From the NCBI RefSeq assembly GCF_004138405.1, contig NZ_PRLL01000008.1, forward strand, positions 1-13,626: a DNA stretch of 13,626 bases, written 5' to 3'. A program made the translations under genes and the position numbers. The DNA is from Candidatus Nanosyncoccus nanoralicus. GTDB taxonomy: Bacteria; Patescibacteriota; Saccharimonadia; Saccharimonadales; Saccharimonadaceae. Below are positions 1-6,982 of the stretch, piece after piece. Numbering within the stretch: the first letter of the stretch is position 1; each line of letters starts with the position of its first letter. The notes below the pieces were generated by a model that ran no database searches, was not told where the DNA came from, and saw nothing but the letters and a program-made list of their open reading frames with translations.

Positions 1-2825
1 TGATCAATTTTTCCAGTAATTGGAATACCGTCAAAAATGAGATGTTCATTGCTAAAATCAACTTCAGCCTTAGCGCCGGGGCTTCGTAGGATTGATTGGT
101 ATTCATCAATCGCTAGAGGCAATTCATCTTCACCACGCTCAATCAAGGTTTTAATGTCTTCTTCTAGTAAGTCCTGTTTTTTGGCCTCTGTGGTGTAAAG
201 TAAAATAGCGTCTTCTTTAGTAAGCTGATTTTTGGTTATCTCCTCGAATACTTTATGGATTAAATTACCGTAAGCAATATTTAATGAAGTTGGCTCACTA
301 GGTGCCTTAATAATACTATTAAGGTAAAAATTCAGTGGTCCGCCATAAGTGAGACGAATAAATGATGAAATATGGGAGGCAGAAAGCCGAAAATCTTTTA
401 CGCGCTCTTTTAGGAGGGGTTCGATTTTTTCGGATGGATCGAGTAATTTATTTAACCAAATACGACGTATAGCCGAGACCTTTTCGTCATCAGAGAGCAT
501 TTCGTTATGTTCGATAACCCGACCGGTTGGAATAAATGGGGAGGAAATATATGATTGGTCATCGGTTTGAATAACTTTTTCATCGAGAAAGGAGAGGGGT
601 TTGTTTTCTTTTTCTGCGTCATCAGCATACTTTGGACTGGTCATAGTAAGGGTTTTGGCAGCACGGGTGATAGCGACAAAGAGAAGTCGTTTTTTGCCGT
701 CTTGGGTATTGCGAGCGTCACCGATAACTTCAAGATTTAGGGGGAGAGTAAGGGCATTCGGTCCTCCTGAGCTATCCCATGCGGAGGCTGTAAGATTGAT
801 CAAGAAGACATGCTTAAATTCTAGTCCTTTTGATTTATGGGCAGTCATAAGGCTAACGGCCTTGTCGGAATCTCGATAAAAAGTTTGTTCAGTAATGCTG
901 GTTTCAGTCTTTTTGTAATCATCAACAAGCTGGACGAGGTCAGCAAGGCGTAGCTTATCTTTTTTGGTACGAGAGAGAAGGCGGTTGCGAAGTAGACGCA
1001 GGCGATTATAAAAATCAAAAGTATTTTTGGAATATAAATCTTTTGAGTAGAAAGTAAGAAAAGGAGAAGTGAAAGCTTTGGTCTGTTGATTAACGGTGAT
1101 TTCGATTGGTGAGATTCCAGAAATTATATCAAGCAAGAATTCAAGTGGTAGAGTCAGGGACAGTTTAGCTAGTTCGGCAAAGAAGGCAGCGAGATCAGCA
1201 AAATATGGATTATCGAGATAATTCTGCAGAATTTCAAGCGCTGGACGTTTATGGCGATGGATGGATTGAACGGCGAGAATCATATCTTCGCTAGGAATAC
1301 CCCAAAAAGCAAGAATCATGTCTTCGCTAGGGATGCCCCAAAAATTGAAGGAAAGGATTTCGGGTAACATATAGCTGGGGTTTTCCCCTTCAGAAAGTTG
1401 ATAAATAAAATTACAGAGGGTTAGCAATTCATAGATTTGTTCATTTTCTAAAATATTTTCGGTGCGTTCGTAAGCGAGGTCGATTTCGGGGTATTTGCGT
1501 AGATATGGAATTAAGGCAGTGGCATATTTATGTTTTGGGAAAAGAATACCGATATCGGAAGGATCTGTGCCAGCCTGGATGAGTTGATGTACCCGCCCGG
1601 CGATCCAATTATATTCAGCGTCTTGGTTAATAAATTGATGCCTTTCAATGAAAGTTTTTTGAGTAATAGATTTATTCAGCTGTGATGATTGCTTAGAGTC
1701 TGTGTCCTCATTTTCTACCTGGTTTGCTGAGTAAAATATTTGTTCAAACAAGAAGTCTTCAAGGTTGTTTTTTAGGATGTCGGAGTTACGTACGGAAGTT
1801 AATTCTTTCTTGAGATCTTCAGTCACTTGATTTTCTGCATGAAGACTACGTTGCATAGCTTCATTTTTAATGAAACTCTCGTCTAGCTGATCAGCAATTT
1901 TGCGTGAGAAGCGAAGAATCTCACTTGTAGAGCGGTAGTTCTCAGTGAGAACAATTACTTTTGCGTTAAAATGATTTTTGAAATAAATAAGGCTACTGGC
2001 TTTAGCTCCCTGAAATTCGAAGATTGACTGATCGTCGTCGCCAACAGCCATTACGGAAGGAGACTCTTGTTCGTCGGCGATTAATTCAAGTAATCGAGTT
2101 TGTGAAGGGTTCGTATCTTGGTATTCATCAACCATGATGTATAAATAATTCTGAGCAATTTTGCGGCGAAAATCAATATCATCTTCAAGATACTTAATAG
2201 GCATCTCAATCATGTCGTTAAAGTCAAAATATCCATGTTCTTGAAGATAGCTTTGATATTTTTCATAAAGTTCAACTAATTCCAAAAGGCGTTGATTGCT
2301 AGCTAGTTCGGAAAATTTAAAGATACCATTTTTGTCTTTTGAAAAATACTTCTTAATAAAGTTATTGATATTCTTTACCGATGGTTTTTCTGAGCTGGCT
2401 TGCTCTTCAATAAATGAATAAATTTTTTCATAAAAAACATCAAAAAGAGAGTAAATACGACCCACGATTGGCTGATCGGTTTTGAGTTCACCAAGCTTTT
2501 GTAGCAGTGGGAGGTAGACGGTTTCGGCTAGTTTAGTATAGGCATTTTTGCCAGAGGCTTTATCTGGAAGATACTGCAAGATGGGGGCAAGTTCTTTGTT
2601 TAGAATTTCGATATCTTGCTGGTTTTGCTTAACAATAGTTCTGAGCTCTGCCGGCGAAACCTTTGAAACTTTGATTTTAGCGATAAGACTGAGTAAATTT
2701 TTTTGCTTTTGTTCAGCTTTTAGTAAATAGGAGTTAGGAAGATCTGTTTGTAATTCTTCAATAATTTTTAGTTGAATAATTTCCTCGATGGGCTCATTAA
2801 AGCTACGTTGTGGTTCTGTGGCAAA
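1..2825 (-). pseudogene. UvrD/PcrA-type helicase with RecB-like nuclease domain, body of gene (frameshifted, cut by left edge)
   Basis: Continues, in another frame, the helicase fragment that starts at 3201; the two are one gene split by one extra base near 2823-2828. This frame is open from there to the left edge. Visible motifs, N- to C-terminal: YFDFNDM, Walker B VDEYQDTN (about 2109-2132), motif III GDDDQ (2028-2042), NYRST (near 1930), AHKSKGLEF (motif V), LLFVAITRA (motif VI, about 660-690). After these comes a PD-(D/E)XK nuclease region: SASHISSF, the conserved His in GNLIHKVFEE (about 240-270), AEVDF and finally GKID at bases 3-14, where the window ends. This helicase plus RecB-nuclease order is that of AddA/AdnA/AdnB-type end-processing enzymes, so a role in double-strand-break repair or in handling imported DNA is inferred. 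The remaining nuclease active site lies outside the window. The frame carries two local duplications (1276-1347 and 2741-2916). If the frameshift is an assembly error, the gene is an intact protein of over 1,000 residues. Confidence 0.8.
1276..1347. repeat. 36-bp in-frame tandem duplication in the helicase gene
   Basis: A 12-codon unit occurs twice with period 36 bp (first copy from 1276, second from 1312; about 32 bases align in each). On the coding strand both copies read FWGIPSEDMIL, and the three differences between them (all transitions) are silent. The repeat adds 12 residues between motifs III and V without shifting the frame. Confidence 0.85.
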
Positions 2826-2916
2826 AAAGATTTGCTTGTAGTTCTTCAATGATTTTGAGTTGAATAATTTCCTCGATGGGCTCAGTGAAGCTACGTTGTG
2901 GTTCTGTGGCAAACTG
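2741..2916. repeat. 88-bp tandem duplication in the helicase gene
   Basis: Positions 2741-2822 and 2829-2910 match at all but 7 of 82 bases, with a period of 88 bp. In the two coding frames the copies encode nearly the same 27 residues (ATEPQRSF...EELQ). Four differences are silent and three change residues (Thr/Ala, Asp/Asn, Asn/Thr). An 87-bp period would have been in frame; the extra base lies in the A-run 2823-2828 at the junction. Confidence 0.9.
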
Positions 2917-3201
2917 ATTATAAAGACCGAGAATTTTTTGACCAAAGGCATGAAAGGTCATAATATCAATCTTGTCAGCGGCTTGACCAATCATGCTACG
3001 TAAGCGTTCTTTCATATTTTCAGCACCGGCCTCTGTGTAGGTGATACATAGAATCATACTTGGGTCGGTGTCAGTATTTTGAAGAATATATTCAACTTTT
3101 TTAGAAAGGAGTTGAGTCTTACCTGTGCCTGGACCGGCTAAAACTAGAAGAGGTCCATCTAGATATTCGACTGCTTCTTGCTGTTTTTGATTGAGTGGCA
3201 T
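2803..3201 (-). CDS. UvrD-family helicase, N-terminal fragment (132 aa before frameshift)
   Basis: Start of the UvrD-like helicase gene. The ATG at 3199-3201 has an AAGGAG Shine-Dalgarno that overlaps the TAA stop of the upstream methyltransferase gene, 8 nt away, so the two are probably translationally coupled. The fragment has the Q-motif (LNQKQQEAV), Walker A GPGTGKT at residues 23-29, motif Ia (ITYTEAGAENM) and motif Ib (MTFHAFG, about 81-87). These are the usual first elements of superfamily 1A helicases. The reading frame is normal up to about residue 126, then an extra base in an A6 run (plus strand 2823-2828) shifts it into CHRTTT-stop. Removing one base would join it to the open frame that covers the rest of the helicase. 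As written, only the ATP-binding P-loop segment would be made, which would be inactive alone. Family call is sure; whether the break is real is not. Confidence 0.85.
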   Translation of the reverse strand: MPLNQKQQEAVEYLDGPLLVLAGPGTGKTQLLSKKVEYILQNTDTDPSMILCITYTEAGAENMKERLRSMIGQAADKIDIMTFHAFGQKILGLYNQFATEPQRSFTEPIEEIIQLKIIEELQANLFCHRTTT

Positions 3202-3209
3202 AAGACTCC

Positions 3210-4484
3210 TTATTTAAGTGTTAATAAAACCAAAGATTCGATGTGGGGGGTGTGTGGAAAGAAATTAAAGCCTTGAATGGATTGAATATCGTAATTTTGG
3301 AGTAGACTAGAGAGGTCGCGAACTTGCGTAGCTGGATTACAGGATAGATAGACTATTTTTTGAGGTTGGACTTCACAGAGTTTTTGAATGAGTTTTTGGT
3401 CACAGCCAGCTCTTGGTGGGTCAAGAATTACGCTTGCATCGGCGGAAATTTGGTCTAAGACTTCTTCGGATTTGGCAAGAATTGGATGAATGAGCTGATT
3501 ATTCGTGGCGTGGATTACACGGGTGGAGTTAGCGGCGAGCTCTTCATAGGCGGACTTGTTTACTTCCACAAGAGTAAGTGCTTTGTCTCTGGTGACCGAT
3601 AAGCCAATGGTCCCAACACCCGCGTAAAGATCTAAAACAGAGGTAGAGTCTTCGAGGAAGGCCTTAATTTGTAGTAGAGCAGCCTCATAGACAGGTAAAT
3701 TGATTTGGAAAAAGCCACCAGGTGAGTAGGAGTAGGTGTTGCCAAGGAGAGTGTCAGTCAGGTTCGGAAAGACTGGATGGGGCTTACCGTTTTCAAGGAG
3801 TCCACCGCTAACTTCGCCGGATTGGTTGGCACGAAGAAGTAATGACTGAAAAGAACGGGCCTCTTGTTTGGTTCGATTTAACTCATCGATAATTTGACTG
3901 GCACGGGTAAAGATGGCTGGCAATTCAAGAGAAGAGCTGGTAATAGGCATTTTACGATGGGAACCGCGATAATGTACGGCGAGCTGAATTTTTTCGGTGT
4001 CGTGATTATAATAAAGTGAATACTCCATCTTGTTGCGATAGAAATAATTTTTCGGTGATTGGTGAATAGGAATATTTAGAATCAAATCTTTATTGATGGG
4101 ATGAGTTTTATCGAGATGGGTAAAAAGAGAAACTAAGATATTGGATTTGGCGAATAATTCGGCTTGATCATTTAGAATCTGCCAGGGGGAAGTTGAGAGA
4201 AATTGTTTGTCTTGCGGCACAACGCGGGATTCAGATTGCTTTTCAAATTCAATGGCGATTCCTTCAATAAAATGTGGCTTTTGGGTGACAATTTGAAATT
4301 TGGAAACTACTTCTCCCGGAAGTGCATTCCAGAGTAAAACCTTGACGCCGACTAGTTCGGAATAAGACTGCTGATTAATGATGAGCTCTGAATTTAGGGT
4401 AGCAATTCCCTGCCCCGTGGTGGCAAAGTCGTCAATACGGAGGGGGATTTTTGGTGTGGCAATTCTGGGTTCTTTTTTTCTCAT
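3210..4484 (-). CDS. TrmA/RlmCD-family RNA 5-methyluridine methyltransferase
   Basis: SAM-dependent methyltransferase that makes 5-methyluridine in rRNA or tRNA; which RNA cannot be told from sequence. From the chosen ATG (4482-4484) the protein is 424 aa. An N-terminal TRAM/OB-like domain covers about residues 10-90. A central domain has RNKMEYSL and GGFFQIN, followed by the Rossmann fold: SAM motif DLYAGVGTIG (about 285-294), DPPR (355-358), SCNP with catalytic Cys382, and FPHTPHIE with the general-base Glu416. The four-cysteine 4Fe-4S site normally found after the TRAM domain is absent; the only cysteines are in the catalytic domain. A longer reading from TTG at 4520 would overlap the predicted -35, so I prefer ATG, which lies about 3 nt from the inferred transcription start (leaderless). 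First gene of an operon with the helicase. Family certain, target uncertain. Confidence 0.93.
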   Translation of the reverse strand: MRKKEPRIATPKIPLRIDDFATTGQGIATLNSELIINQQSYSELVGVKVLLWNALPGEVVSKFQIVTQKPHFIEGIAIEFEKQSESRVVPQDKQFLSTSPWQILNDQAELFAKSNILVSLFTHLDKTHPINKDLILNIPIHQSPKNYFYRNKMEYSLYYNHDTEKIQLAVHYRGSHRKMPITSSSLELPAIFTRASQIIDELNRTKQEARSFQSLLLRANQSGEVSGGLLENGKPHPVFPNLTDTLLGNTYSYSPGGFFQINLPVYEAALLQIKAFLEDSTSVLDLYAGVGTIGLSVTRDKALTLVEVNKSAYEELAANSTRVIHATNNQLIHPILAKSEEVLDQISADASVILDPPRAGCDQKLIQKLCEVQPQKIVYLSCNPATQVRDLSSLLQNYDIQSIQGFNFFPHTPHIESLVLLTLK

Positions 4485-4493
4485 TACATCTAG

Positions 4494-4520
4494 CTTATAT
4501 CGTAGGGGGAGAGAATGCAA
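4494..4520 (-). promoter_or_regulatory. Promoter of the m5U methyltransferase-helicase operon
   Basis: On the minus strand, TTGCAT (4515-4520) and TATAAG (4494-4499) are separated by 15 bp. The -10 lies 9 nt from the ATG, implying a leaderless or near-leaderless mRNA. The same TTGCAT -35 is used at dnaJ. The spacer is short, so confidence is moderate. Confidence 0.5.
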
Positions 4521-4587
4521 GTTTTAAGAGTAGGTCTATTAATATGAATCTAATGAGAAATATGAAAGAGTTTATGGCTGCTATTTT

Positions 4588-4625
4588 ATATCTTGCTTAT
4601 GTTGATTAAAAATATCTTGCTTATG
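4588..4625. repeat. 14-bp direct repeat, period 24 bp, in intergenic region
   Basis: ATATCTTGCTTATG occurs at 4588-4601 and 4612-4625 in the divergent region between the methyltransferase gene and the ComEC-like gene. It may be a paired operator or a slippage product. Nothing else recognisable lies in 4521-4736: no tRNA, no clear hairpin, and only a weak -10-like GATAAT (4685-4690) for the rightward gene. Confidence 0.7.
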
Positions 4626-4736
4626 ATAAAGATTTTTCTCTCTGTTACTACAAAGATTTGTGAGGATTTTTTCAAAAGAGTCTTGATAATACTGTGCTAA
4701 TGAAGTAAGTTTGGGGCGGAAATTAAATGAGGTTTT

Positions 4737-5984
4737 ATGGTGAATAAAATTAGTAAAATAATAATCATTGTAATTGCAATAATAACTTTTTTGAGGGTGA
4801 GTTGTAGATCTCCTGCCGAGACAAAATATCAGTTTAAAGATGACAAATTGCAGAGTTCGCGGGAAGAAAATAGTTTTCGTGATTATATAAAGACAAATTT
4901 AAATAATCGACTCGATCCAAAAATAAGCGGTTTGGCCGTGGCATACTTAGTTGGGGATAAAAGTGGCCTAAGTAGTAGTCTAAAAGAAGAGATTAGCGAA
5001 ATCGGTTTAACGCATTTAATCGTGATTTCGGGAATGCATCTAGTAGTTTTGGTAAAGATACTATCCGACGGACTAAAGCCCATGTCTAGATTAGTGAAAA
5101 GCTATTTTTGTGGAGTTTTTGTTCTGTTATATATTATGATGATTGGGCCTACCCCATCACTAATGCGAGCAGCAATTGTGGTCTTTTGTCAAATTTTTGC
5201 AAGTTATTATGGAAGAAAACTAGATAAAGGTAGAATTTTATTTTTGACGTTTACAATAACGCTGTTAATTAATCCAAATTTTATTAATAGTATTGGTTGG
5301 CAATTATCGATGCTGGCGTATGTTGGAATATTGGTCCTTAATCCATTGATAGAGGGTTTCTTGTTTGGAAAAGGTTTTAATAAAAAAAGAAGCTTGGAGA
5401 AGAAGGGCTATTTGAGAACGATGTTGGCTAAAGTCGATAGCGTGTTTAATCTTCGAAAGGGGTTGATTGTAGCGGTGGCTGTTAATCTAATGGTTCTACC
5501 GATAATCTTGTATTATTTTGGCCACTTTTCGTGGTTATCTATTCTCATGACGGTATTATTATCGCCATTGATGCCGATGATTCTATTTAGTATTGCAATG
5601 GTTGGAATTTTGCCGTTCTGGATTTACGGACACCTCTATTTTCTTTTTAGTGGAGGGATTAGTCTTCTGGAGTTACAGGTTAAGCTGATCGGAATTTTTA
5701 GTGAGATACAGATTTTGACAGTAACGGTGGCAAAAAATAATATAAGTTTCTTCTATCTATACTTAATAATTGCCTGTTTATATTTCTTTTTGCGAAAAAA
5801 GAATATCAAGATAAGCGAAGACAGAACAAAGCAGGATAATCAAACGATTAAAAGGAGTGATGGTATGCAAGATATTGGTACTTATTTGATCGAATGGCAA
5901 AAACAACTGCAGTTGCGGTGCCAACAATATAAAAATAAAACTGGTCAAACCGAGACATTTAATAATGTAAAAAAGACCAGTTGA
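4737..5984 (+). CDS. comEC: ComEC/Rec2-type competence protein, channel domain only
   Basis: Inner-membrane channel thought to pass single-stranded DNA into the cell during natural transformation. The diagnostic competence-domain segment is GLTHLIVISGMHLVVL (about residues 90-105), followed by GPTPSLMRAAIV (about 136-147) and several hydrophobic helices to about residue 358. At 415 aa it is roughly half of a full ComEC: the C-terminal metallo-beta-lactamase-like nuclease domain is missing and the N-terminal soluble part is reduced to about 60 residues after one hydrophobic N-terminal segment. The last ~57 residues are hydrophilic and are encoded antisense to the convergent 149-aa gene. ATG at 4737 has a weak GAGG 4 nt upstream; GTG at 4740 is an alternative with better spacing. 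Stops at TGA, so UGA is not recoded. Family call strong; function as DNA channel inferred from the family. Confidence 0.9.
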   Translation: MVNKISKIIIIVIAIITFLRVSCRSPAETKYQFKDDKLQSSREENSFRDYIKTNLNNRLDPKISGLAVAYLVGDKSGLSSSLKEEISEIGLTHLIVISGMHLVVLVKILSDGLKPMSRLVKSYFCGVFVLLYIMMIGPTPSLMRAAIVVFCQIFASYYGRKLDKGRILFLTFTITLLINPNFINSIGWQLSMLAYVGILVLNPLIEGFLFGKGFNKKRSLEKKGYLRTMLAKVDSVFNLRKGLIVAVAVNLMVLPIILYYFGHFSWLSILMTVLLSPLMPMILFSIAMVGILPFWIYGHLYFLFSGGISLLELQVKLIGIFSEIQILTVTVAKNNISFFYLYLIIACLYFFLRKKNIKISEDRTKQDNQTIKRSDGMQDIGTYLIEWQKQLQLRCQQYKNKTGQTETFNNVKKTS

Positions 5985-6227
5985 ATGGCTATGTGACTGG
6001 CGAAAATATAAAATAAGAGGAAGCAGAAGGATAAAAAAGCATAATACGAAAAATTGGATATAGGAGCCAGGAATAGTTGAAATAAAGCTTGAGGTGAAGC
6101 GAACAATATCTTCAATAAAGAGATTGTAAATAAGTGCCCCAGCGATAGAGGCTAGGGTTGGTGAACCTAAACGTCTTTTGAATAAGTAGAAAAGCAGTAA
6201 AATTGCAATTGGTATTATGATAGCCAT
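5778..6227 (-). CDS. Multi-pass membrane protein of unknown function (149 aa)
   Basis: Not recognised. The sequence is strongly hydrophobic with four or five predicted helices (about residues 1-14, 24-40, 55-76, 84-105, 120-143) and short basic loops such as KRR after the first helix. No catalytic motif is visible. A perfect extended -10 (TGCTATAAT) ends 6 nt before the ATG, so it has its own promoter and probably a leaderless message. Its last ~66 codons overlap, in antisense, the 3' end of the ComEC-like gene (5778-5984). The overlapping part still encodes hydrophobic helices, so the gene does not simply end at the overlap. Role unknown; small CvpA-like or accessory membrane proteins are possible but I see nothing specific. 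Confidence 0.65.
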   Translation of the reverse strand: MAIIIPIAILLLFYLFKRRLGSPTLASIAGALIYNLFIEDIVRFTSSFISTIPGSYIQFFVLCFFILLLPLILYFRQSHSHSTGLFYIIKCLGLTSFIFILLAPQLQLFLPFDQISTNILHTITPFNRLIILLCSVFAYLDILFSQKEI

Positions 6228-6233
6228 AAGTAT

Positions 6234-6242
6234 ATTATAGCA
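6234..6242 (-). promoter_or_regulatory. Extended -10 promoter of the 149-aa membrane protein gene
   Basis: The minus strand reads TGCTATAAT, a perfect extended -10, with the ATG 6 nt beyond it. No good -35 is visible, as is usual for extended -10 promoters. The start site would fall at or next to the start codon. Confidence 0.6.
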
Positions 6243-6261
6243 AAAGACATCAAAAGTGTTT

Positions 6262-6489
6262 CTAGAACAAGGAGGCTGAATTGACAGTAAAAGCCACGAG
6301 TCCGGAAGAAATGTCGCGTACTACTAGGTCTGAGCTAAGCTCTGAACCTTCGATACGATAGCGAACAATACCACTGGCATCTCTGACAACCATATAGCAA
6401 CCGGCTCCGCCTTCGACTGTATATCTGATGCCGTCGTTCTCAAAATAAAATACGCCATTTTTTAATAGCGCTTCCCTTAGCGACCCCAT
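6262..6489 (-). CDS. Small soluble protein of unknown function (75 aa)
   Basis: Not recognised. The product lacks hydrophobic helices and alternates polar and beta-branched residues (GVFYFENDGIRYTV, YMVVRDASGIVRYRI), which suggests a small all-beta domain. It has one cysteine (near residue 31). ATG at 6487-6489 has a GGGAG Shine-Dalgarno 8 nt upstream and a good sigma70-type promoter 43 nt upstream, supporting a real gene despite its size. Stop TAG at 6262. The next gene on this strand, the 149-aa membrane protein, starts 34 nt downstream from its own promoter, so the two could also be co-transcribed. Confidence 0.7.
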   Translation of the reverse strand: MGSLREALLKNGVFYFENDGIRYTVEGGAGCYMVVRDASGIVRYRIEGSELSSDLVVRDISSGLVAFTVNSASLF

Positions 6490-6531
6490 TTTAAATTCTC
6501 CCTACTCAAATAATAATACTAGATTTTATAT

Positions 6532-6560
6532 ATTCTAAAATAAAATATAGATTTTGTAAA
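6532..6560 (-). promoter_or_regulatory. Promoter of the 75-aa protein gene
   Basis: On the minus strand, TTTACA (6555-6560), a 17-bp spacer and TAGAAT (6532-6537), each one base off consensus. The leader would be about 35 nt and contains the GGGAG Shine-Dalgarno. Confidence 0.65.
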
Positions 6561-6640
6561 GTCTTATATTGAATAGTAGTAGAGAATGCAAAAGGTGAGA
6601 TATTAGTGGATTCTAGTTTTGTGTGGTTGTGGGATGGTGA

Positions 6641-6982
6641 CTAATTAGAAATACCTAGCGACTTATCAGAAAGGCTATCTTTGGAAAAAGGTTTTTTAGT
6701 CTCGTTGATAGTATTGATGATTGGTCGAATATTCTCTAGATACTCTTCAATTTCTTGTTCGCTAATCTTGCCTTCTTCAGAAAAACGATAAGACGAATTA
6801 TTGTCGAACTGTTCATTTTCGTGCTTTTCGGGGAGGAATCCAGGTCGAGAACGGTCGATGTAAATATCGCCACTGGCGTGATAGAGATATAAGGACAGGC
6901 CGGTTGTTGCGATTGCAATTATGGTGGAGATGATGCCTAATCGAATTAGAGCTTTACCCCCTCTTGATGTAAAGTGATTCAT
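6641..6982 (-). CDS. Single-pass membrane protein of unknown function (113 aa)
   Basis: Not recognised. A basic N-terminus (TSRGGKALIR) precedes one transmembrane helix (about residues 12-34), followed by a ~78-residue polar, acidic outer or periplasm-side domain rich in Glu, Asn and Ser with a likely amphipathic helix (SEQEIEEYLENIRPIINTI). Its ATG overlaps the TGA stop of the 215-aa gene as ATGA (6979-6982), and a GGAG Shine-Dalgarno lies in the end of that gene. The two are therefore translationally coupled and probably made in fixed ratio as partners. No cysteines and no catalytic motif. Stop TAG at 6641; no clear terminator follows. Confidence 0.75.
   Translation of the reverse strand: MNHFTSRGGKALIRLGIISTIIAIATTGLSLYLYHASGDIYIDRSRPGFLPEKHENEQFDNNSSYRFSEEGKISEQEIEEYLENIRPIINTINETKKPFSKDSLSDKSLGISN

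Noticed and set aside
349..879. Short plus-strand open frames across 349-879
   Set aside because: They lie antisense to helicase motif VI and the following region, overlap each other, and have no promoter, Shine-Dalgarno or protein-like composition.
2548..2730. 60-aa plus-strand frame inside the helicase
   Set aside because: Antisense to the continuous helicase frame; Cys/Phe/Ser-rich as expected for complement of that coding sequence.
1276..2916. CRISPR-like or mobile-element repeats as explanation for the helicase duplications
   Set aside because: Each unit occurs only twice in direct tandem, encodes helicase sequence, and has no spacers, inverted ends or transposase.
4485..4520. TTG start at 4520 for the m5U methyltransferase
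   Set aside because: The added 12 residues show no TRAM-domain features, the region contains the likely -35 and -10, and ATG at 4484 fits the leaderless pattern seen at other genes.
4681..4690. GATAAT as -10 for the ComEC-like gene
   Set aside because: The nearest -35-like TTGTGA is about 21 bp away, too far; not strong enough to list as a promoter.
6561..6640. Possible terminator or small RNA between the 113-aa and 75-aa genes
   Set aside because: I found only the 75-aa gene's promoter in this gap and no stable hairpin followed by a T-run.
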